Assembly (NCBI GenBank): GCA_023258775.1
Contig: JALQWJ010000027.1
Coordinates: 1 to 11,566, forward strand
DNA length: 11,566 nt
From: Burkholderiaceae bacterium
GTDB taxonomy: Bacteria; Pseudomonadota; Gammaproteobacteria; Burkholderiales; Burkholderiaceae_E
Reading direction: 5' to 3'
This document shows positions 7,016 to 11,566 of this stretch, in pieces. Position 1 is the stretch's first letter. Each line of letters begins with the position of its first letter. The notes beneath the pieces were generated by a model that was not told where the DNA came from, made no database searches, and worked only from the letters and a program-made list of their open reading frames with translations. The position numbers were made by a program, and so were the translations under genes.

Positions 7016-7100
7016 TCATTAAATTATGAATAAATTATATAGATTTATACGTTATTTAATATGTTATTAGATTTTTAATATGCAACCGTTAATATTTATA
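7016..7100 (-). promoter_or_regulatory. Very A/T-rich spacer, possible internal promoter for the Bug/TctC gene
   Basis: The 101 bp between the amidohydrolase stop and the receptor start is strikingly A/T-rich compared with the flanking genes. On the minus strand it contains TATAAT (7039-7034), an exact -10 match about 35 bp before the receptor ATG, but I see no good -35 at the right spacing. TAATAT/ATATTA (7090-7095 and 7098-7103) is a small palindrome over the upstream stop codon. A secondary promoter is plausible but unproven. Confidence 0.4.
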
Positions 7101-8330
7101 TTACGAATGCTCGACGAGCATCGCTGCAACCGCCGATGCCATCACCTGACAGCCTAACACCAGATCATCCTTATGACTATCCTCCGCAAAGTCGTGACTA
7201 ATGCCATTAATGGACGGAATAAATAGCATAGCGCTCGGCATCAATGAAGCCATGATGCCGGCATCATGGAAGGCACCACTTGGCAGGTGCATCCAGGAAT
7301 CGGGCGCATGAGCCTGAGCGGCTTGTTCTAAATACTGATAGAGCGATGCGCTCATGCGGCTAGGCTTAATCGGCGATCGCGCCTCTACAAGCTCAATATC
7401 GACACTCGAGGCTTTTATCATTACCTCTCTCACCTGCTGGGCAAGCGATGTAAAAAGCTCAAGTTGAGATTCCTCGGCATCTCGAAACTGCAGGTCAAGC
7501 TCAGCATAGCCTGGGATGATGGATGTTGCGTTAGGTATAAGCTTTACCCGCCCCATTGTCCAAACGCTTCGCGCCGCAGCCTCTGCGGCAAAGCGCTGAT
7601 TAATCCGATAAGCAAACTCATAAAGTGCTGTCGACGCGTCCCTGCGCATGGACATCATGGTCGTACCTGCGTGGTTCTGCTGTCCCCTAAAGATTGCCTT
7701 CAGGCCGCGCACACCAACAATATCGGTCACAATACCGAGCCGCTTTGCTTGTGCTTCAAGCGTTGGACCCTGTTCGATATGCGCTTCCAAAAACCCGAGA
7801 TAACGCTTCGGATCAAGTTGCTCACGTGGTGTATCCGATAGGCCTGCAAGCTTTATCGCATCAATAAGCCTGATGCCGTCCTTATCAACTGCGTCTTGTT
7901 CGGCTTGATGATCGAGCGTCCCGCAAAGCGATCGACTCCCAAGACAACCGAGAAATCGCGACTCTTCGTCCTGCAGTGCAACGATGTCGACGGCAAGATG
8001 GCGATGCGCCGGAGACTCTGAAAGAGTTCTTGCGACTTCAAGTGCATAGATGACACCCATGGCACCGTCGAGCCATCCACCGGTAGGTTGGGAATCGGCG
8101 TGAGATCCAATGAGGATAGCCTTACCTGGATTACGCGAATAGCCCAGCACATTACCAACCCCATCGATCACACTTCTCAGGCCAGCCTGTTTAAACTGCT
8201 CACGCAACCAATGCCGAGCTTGAATGTCTGCCTCACTAAATGCTGGCCTGACAACACCCGATGCCTGTTCACCAAAGCGACGGAGTTGATCTAAATCCTC
8301 TAGCAATCTGGCAGCATTAATCGTTGGCAT
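7101..8330 (-). CDS. M20-family Zn-dependent amidohydrolase (N-carbamoyl-L-amino acid hydrolase / allantoate amidohydrolase type)
   Basis: A cytosolic metallohydrolase of 409 residues that splits N-carbamoyl, ureido or related amide bonds. Expected dinuclear-metal ligands are all in place: H77 in GSHADS, D88 in WLDGA, the acidic pair E122-E123 in LQDEES, H184 in EAHIEQGPTLE and H379 in GISHD. The lid-domain motif NHAGTT (H220) and the LPSGAFHDA segment (349-357) are also typical of the carbamoylase/allantoate amidohydrolase branch rather than M20 peptidases. I chose ATG 8330 because it gives the family's normal length and N-terminus. The frame extends to 8420 but only inside the rhodanese gene. 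It overlaps the rhodanese stop by 14 bp, implying coupling. The exact substrate (N-carbamoyl amino acid, allantoate, ureidoglycolate or beta-ureidopropionate) is undetermined. Confidence 0.93.
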   Translation of the reverse strand: MPTINAARLLEDLDQLRRFGEQASGVVRPAFSEADIQARHWLREQFKQAGLRSVIDGVGNVLGYSRNPGKAILIGSHADSQPTGGWLDGAMGVIYALEVARTLSESPAHRHLAVDIVALQDEESRFLGCLGSRSLCGTLDHQAEQDAVDKDGIRLIDAIKLAGLSDTPREQLDPKRYLGFLEAHIEQGPTLEAQAKRLGIVTDIVGVRGLKAIFRGQQNHAGTTMMSMRRDASTALYEFAYRINQRFAAEAAARSVWTMGRVKLIPNATSIIPGYAELDLQFRDAEESQLELFTSLAQQVREVMIKASSVDIELVEARSPIKPSRMSASLYQYLEQAAQAHAPDSWMHLPSGAFHDAGIMASLMPSAMLFIPSINGISHDFAEDSHKDDLVLGCQVMASAVAAMLVEHS

Positions 8331-8772
8331 CTTGGGCTGCCGGTTTCGCAGATTCGGACCTATGATGCTGATAGCTGATAACCTCCGCCTGCGCTGCTCT
8401 CCACGCGGTAAAGCCACCATCCATATGAGCGATCTTCGTCATGCCCATATCTTGCAAGGTTTTTGCGGCTAATGCACTTCGCCAGCCACCGCCACAGAAC
8501 AATACAAATTCTTTGTCTTCATCGGCAAAGATCGATTTGAAATATGGCGACTCCGGATCTACCCAAAACTCAAGCATCCCGCGAGGTGCGTGTAATGCGC
8601 CCGGAATGCTTCCCTCTCGTTCCAGCTCGCGCACATCCCGGATATCCACGAGTTGTAGCGATATATCGGGACGATCCCGAGATCGACGCTCGATAATTTG
8701 ATCAACGCTATAAGTTATAACTTCTAAGAGTGCATCGTCGACGAGCCTGCGAAAACCTCGGGTGATTGGCAT
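8317..8772 (-). CDS. Rhodanese-domain sulfurtransferase-like protein
   Basis: A single rhodanese domain of 151 residues, without signal peptide or membrane segment, so probably cytosolic. LVDIRDVRELEREGSIPGA (41-59) is the standard first half, followed by HAPRG. The active-site loop is CGGGWRS with the persulfide-forming Cys93 present, so the protein should be catalytically competent. HMDGGFTAW (about 115-123) closes the fold. The ATG at 8772 has GGAG about 9 bases upstream. It is the first gene of the minus-strand unit, overlaps the amidohydrolase start by 14 bp and is divergent from the LIV-type transporter. Why a sulfurtransferase is coupled to an amide hydrolase is unclear. Handling of a sulfur-containing substrate would explain it, but this is inference. 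Confidence 0.93.
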   Translation of the reverse strand: MPITRGFRRLVDDALLEVITYSVDQIIERRSRDRPDISLQLVDIRDVRELEREGSIPGALHAPRGMLEFWVDPESPYFKSIFADEDKEFVLFCGGGWRSALAAKTLQDMGMTKIAHMDGGFTAWRAAQAEVISYQHHRSESAKPAAQDAND

Positions 8773-9058
8773 TCTGTGAATCTCCGTATCAGTCAGTCTT
8801 TAAAATGCTTGCAAGTCGAAGCGAGTCAGAAGGCCATTAAAGGATTGGCCAAGTATGACCAGTCTTAATCGCCATAGAGCATCGAAAATCCGCAACAGCG
8901 CAGACGTTACAAGAAAACCTGTCGATCGGTCTTGGATTAAATCCTAACTTTGATGCTTCATCAACCGAATCGACGGTTTCCGAACCCGCAGACTAGACAG
9001 TTGTTTGGCGCTGTGCTTATCTCCGGACTTGCTGTCAATTCGCATTCAAGGAGAAAGT
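8773..9058. promoter_or_regulatory. Divergent intergenic region between the rhodanese and LIV-transporter units
   Basis: These 286 bp separate the two oppositely transcribed units and should hold promoters for both. Small symmetries are present, GGCCA/TGGCC (8832-8836 and 8846-8850) and GGATTAAATCC (8934-8944), but no strong -35/-10 pair stands out. No regulator gene lies next to it within the window. Confidence 0.4.
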
Positions 9059-10372
9059 ATGAGCGAGAAAAATAATCTGAGACAGATCAGTGATCACTGC
9101 GACCTACAAGCAAACCCAAAGGTCGAGCAAGAGGAAAGCGCACGTCGCTCAGTTCTTAAGGGCGGAGCCGCGATCGCCGCAAGCGGCCTCGGCGGATTTC
9201 CCTTTATCAGCCGTTCTCAGTCAAATGTAATCAAGATCGGTCACCTCACGCCGAGGACAGGCTTTCTAGGCACTTTGGGTGAATATGCGGTTCAAGCCGC
9301 CGACCTTGCCATTGAAGAAATTAATGCTAAAGGCGGCATCCTAGGGCGGAAAGTAGAATTGATCAAAGAAGATTCTGTCAACCCGCAAACTGCGTCGACC
9401 AAGGCAGAGCGCCTCATTGAGCGCGATAAAGTAGCCTGTATCGTAGGAGAGATCTCTTCAGCATCAGCACTCACGATTGCCCAGGTTGCCCAACGAACTA
9501 AAAACCTCTTTATCAACACTGGCGCAAACTCTGACGCACTCAGGGGCTCAAACTGCAACAAATTCATGTTTCACGTTGAGAGCCAAAACTCAATGTACGT
9601 GAAAACGGTCGGGCGCTCTTTGCTCGCTCAAAACCGTGTCAAGGGAAAGCGCTGGTATTCCTTGACGGCTGACTATGCTTTTGGGCATGACCTGCTTAAA
9701 GTGGCGAGGCGATTCATGGAAGCCAATGGTGGGCAGTTTGCCGCCGACGAATTGGTGCCTACTGATGCGGCCGACTTTTCAGCCTACTTGCTCAAGATTC
9801 GAGCGGCAAAGCCTGATTTGGTTATTTCAAATCTCGCCGGCGTTCAAATTACAAATTTTCTAAAACAGTATGCAGAATTTGGTCTTGATTTTCCCGTTGC
9901 GGGCTTTGGTTTCGATACCGCCGTTGCCTGGGGCGCTGGTCAGGGTAATTTTTTCGGTACCTGGCCACTGGTTTGGCATCACTTGATCAACACGCCGGGT
10001 TCAAAGGCTTTTGTGCAGGCATTCACCAAAAAATACGGCAAACCTCCTGAGAACCAAGCCTGGGGTGACTACATCAGCATGCATATTCTTGCAAAAACGA
10101 TGAACGACATTAAATCGACGGAGGCACCTCAGATCATTAGCCACTGGGAGAAAGGTGCCAAGTTTGATGTGCTCAAGACCCGCGAGGGTTACTTCAGGGC
10201 CTATGACCATCAACTGATGCATGAGATGTATGCGGTTGAAGCCTTAAAGGCCAAGGACCTTAAGAACAAGTGGGATATCTACAAACCAAGCGATCCGGTA
10301 CCTGCAGCCAACGAGAGCCTTGAGGTGATTGCAGCAACCAAGGAGGAAAACACCTGCAATATGCCGGCTTGA
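9059..10372 (+). CDS. ABC transporter substrate-binding protein, Leu/Ile/Val receptor family
   Basis: A periplasmic receptor of 437 residues in the LivJ/K-AmiC-UrtA superfamily. The N-terminus is unusually long, with about 28 polar residues before a twin-arginine-like ARRSVLKGG (R29, R30) and an Ala/Gly-rich hydrophobic stretch to about 50. The binding fold starts NVIKIGHLTPRTGFLG (56-71), then the common AADLAIEEINAKGGILGRKVEL segment and GEISSASALTIAQVA. The ATG at 9059 has AAGGAG (9048-9053) 5 bases upstream. Permease genes of the same transporter type follow. Relatives in this superfamily bind branched-chain amino acids, amides, urea or aromatic acids, so substrate is open. Opposition to an amidohydrolase unit favours an amide, ureido compound or amino acid derivative, which is inference. 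Confidence 0.93.
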   Translation: MSEKNNLRQISDHCDLQANPKVEQEESARRSVLKGGAAIAASGLGGFPFISRSQSNVIKIGHLTPRTGFLGTLGEYAVQAADLAIEEINAKGGILGRKVELIKEDSVNPQTASTKAERLIERDKVACIVGEISSASALTIAQVAQRTKNLFINTGANSDALRGSNCNKFMFHVESQNSMYVKTVGRSLLAQNRVKGKRWYSLTADYAFGHDLLKVARRFMEANGGQFAADELVPTDAADFSAYLLKIRAAKPDLVISNLAGVQITNFLKQYAEFGLDFPVAGFGFDTAVAWGAGQGNFFGTWPLVWHHLINTPGSKAFVQAFTKKYGKPPENQAWGDYISMHILAKTMNDIKSTEAPQIISHWEKGAKFDVLKTREGYFRAYDHQLMHEMYAVEALKAKDLKNKWDIYKPSDPVPAANESLEVIAATKEENTCNMPA

Positions 10373-10462
10373 TCGCCCTCGATTTTGGGGAATCGATCGG
10401 ATACACCTCGAAAGACTGCTCAACCGAGTAAGTCTGCGATCGTGCACCCTCTTCAGCACTGG

Positions 10463-10490
10463 GAGGCTTTGACTAGGAAGTCAAAGCCTC
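10463..10490 (+). terminator. Perfect 12-bp stem-loop between receptor and permease genes
   Basis: GAGGCTTTGACT (10463-10474) and AGTCAAAGCCTC (10479-10490) are exact reverse complements around the tetraloop AGGA. No T-run follows (TATGGTGATT), so it is not a classical intrinsic terminator. In ABC operons such a hairpin behind the receptor gene often protects its mRNA or attenuates read-through, giving more receptor than permease. That role fits here. A weaker TCGATT/AATCGA hairpin lies at 10379-10396, straight after the receptor stop. Confidence 0.6.
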
Positions 10491-10568
10491 TATGGTGATT
10501 GGATGCAGCATTTTCAGTGCGCAACCGCTCATATCACTTGATTTTAGAACGCTTAAACCCTCAAAATC

Positions 10569-11444
10569 ATGTCAAGCATCATCTTGCAGCAATTGCTCAA
10601 TGGCCTACTGGACGGGGTTTATTACCTGCTGATAGCACTGGGTTTATCGCTGATTTTTTCGCTTGGCGGTATCGTTAACCTCGCCCACGGTGCTTTCTAC
10701 GCCATCGGCGCCTACTTAACAACTTTGATCGCGCCACAATTAGGCTATGGCGGCGCACTGATTCTCTCTCCGATCGCAGTAGGCATATTGGGAATATTTT
10801 TAGAGCGATACTTTTTTCGTCGCTTTTATCGGTCAGACCCAATTCTGTCCCTGCTGTTGACGTTCGGCCTCGCAATGGTTTGCGAGCAAGCCCTGAGAAT
10901 GATTTTTGGCGCGGCGCCGCTGTCATTTGCAATCCCCGATGGCTTGCGCGGACAAGTCTTTCTCGGTGACTTTATTTATTCAAAGTTTCGCTCTGCACTG
11001 CTTCTTATCGCCATCTTGTGCGTAACTGCGCTGTGGTTTCTCTTAAACCGCACTGCATTTGGCCGCGTCGTTCGAGCTGGCGTTCAAAACCCTGACATGG
11101 TTGGCGCACTAGGCATCTCGTTACAACCTTACCTCACCGCAGTTGCCGCGCTTGGCATAGGCCTTGCCGGCCTGGCGGGCGTGCTACTCGCACCGATCTA
11201 TTCGATTCATCCTGCCATGGGCCAGGAGATTCTCACGCCAGCCTTCGTTGTCGTCGTGATAGGCGGATTGGGCTCATTTTGGGGCGTTATATTCGCAGCC
11301 CTGTTAGTCGGCGTCGTAAAGGGCATAACAGTTGCACTGGGGTACGGGCAGGCCTCGACTGCGGTGATCTATTTACTGATGTTGCTGGTTCTTTTGTTCA
11401 GACCGCGAGGTTTGTTTGGCGAGCGCATTATGCGCTTCGAATAA
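10569..11444 (+). CDS. livH: LivH-type ABC transporter permease
   Basis: An inner-membrane permease of 291 residues for the branched-chain-amino-acid/amide/urea class of ABC importers. It is hydrophobic with about eight membrane segments. Signatures are GLSLIFSLGGIVNLAHGAF (25-43), the cytoplasmic coupling region AFGRVVRAGVQNPDMVGALG (163-182), FVVVVIGGLGSFWG (226-239) and the C-terminal LLFRPRGLFGE (275-285). It lacks a long extra domain. The ATG at 10569 matches the family N-terminus, but I see no strong ribosome binding site, which may help keep expression below that of the receptor. It lies 196 bp after the receptor gene and 16 bp before a LivM-type gene. The symbol denotes family. Transport of Leu/Ile/Val is not established. 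Confidence 0.93.
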   Translation: MSSIILQQLLNGLLDGVYYLLIALGLSLIFSLGGIVNLAHGAFYAIGAYLTTLIAPQLGYGGALILSPIAVGILGIFLERYFFRRFYRSDPILSLLLTFGLAMVCEQALRMIFGAAPLSFAIPDGLRGQVFLGDFIYSKFRSALLLIAILCVTALWFLLNRTAFGRVVRAGVQNPDMVGALGISLQPYLTAVAALGIGLAGLAGVLLAPIYSIHPAMGQEILTPAFVVVVIGGLGSFWGVIFAALLVGVVKGITVALGYGQASTAVIYLLMLLVLLFRPRGLFGERIMRFE

Positions 11445-11460
11445 AAGGTGCAAAGTTCTC

Positions 11461-11566
11461 ATGCCGATTAGCCGCTCTGCCCTTTGGATAGGCTCTATAG
11501 CGCTCTTACTTCTGCCTTCATTGATGGCAGTACTTGGCCTCGGGATCAGCTCGGCCACTGAAGTCG
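11461..11566 (+). CDS. livM: LivM-type ABC transporter permease, N-terminus only (3' truncated)
   Basis: An ATG 16 bp after the LivH-type stop opens a frame that runs off the window after 35 codons. AAGG at 11445-11448 lies about 12 bases upstream. The product begins with a short basic leader MPISRSALW and then a hydrophobic segment IGSIALLLLPSLMAVLGLG, as expected for the first membrane helix of a LivM permease. The identification rests mainly on position: LivM normally follows LivH, with the ATPase genes LivG and LivF beyond. No domain motif is visible in so short a piece. Confidence 0.75.
   Translation, partial: MPISRSALWIGSIALLLLPSLMAVLGLGISSATEV

Noticed and set aside
7464..7841. 125-codon plus-strand frame inside the amidohydrolase gene
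   Set aside because: It is a shadow of the metal-dependent hydrolase frame, which has all catalytic motifs.
9005..9058. Upstream TTG start for the LIV-type receptor
   Set aside because: The AAGGAG directly before the ATG at 9059 decides the start, and the extension would precede an already long leader.

Overview
The window looks like the chromosome of a betaproteobacterium, most likely Burkholderiales. The pointers are a Bug/TctC-family solute receptor of the kind greatly expanded in that order, a Kup potassium transporter divergent from an HU gene, a branched-chain-amino-acid-type ABC transporter, and moderate GC. This assignment is inferred from gene content only. There are nine complete protein genes and two truncated by the window edges. 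I see no rRNA, tRNA, CRISPR array or insertion sequence.

Region 1 (1-961, plus): the 3' end of a sensor histidine kinase overlaps a FixJ/NarL-type response regulator by 47 bp. Region 2 (962-3419, plus): a 308-bp spacer holds three helically phased copies of ATAGCACC, a GC-rich inverted repeat and an 18-bp palindrome. It precedes a small single-pass exported protein whose gene overlaps the next one by 4 bp. That next gene encodes a potassium channel with two complete voltage-sensor domains in tandem and only one pore domain. This is the most unusual object in the window.

Region 3 (3435-5789): kup, a K+ uptake transporter, converges on the channel gene with 15 bp between stop codons, so a K+ channel and a K+ importer sit tail to tail. 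An HU-type nucleoid protein gene is divergent from kup and ends at a hairpin that also serves the opposite strand. A 4 x 14-bp tandem repeat follows.

Region 4 (5941-8772, minus): a rhodanese-domain protein, an M20-type N-carbamoyl amino acid hydrolase/allantoate amidohydrolase-like enzyme (14-bp overlap with the rhodanese) and a Tat-exported Bug/TctC receptor, apparently one transcription unit. Region 5 (9059-11566, plus): divergent from it, a Tat-type LIV-family substrate-binding protein, a 12-bp perfect hairpin, a LivH-type permease and the start of a LivM-type permease. Regions 4 and 5 together look like an uptake and hydrolysis module for an amide, ureido or amino acid derivative. The actual substrate cannot be read from the sequence.
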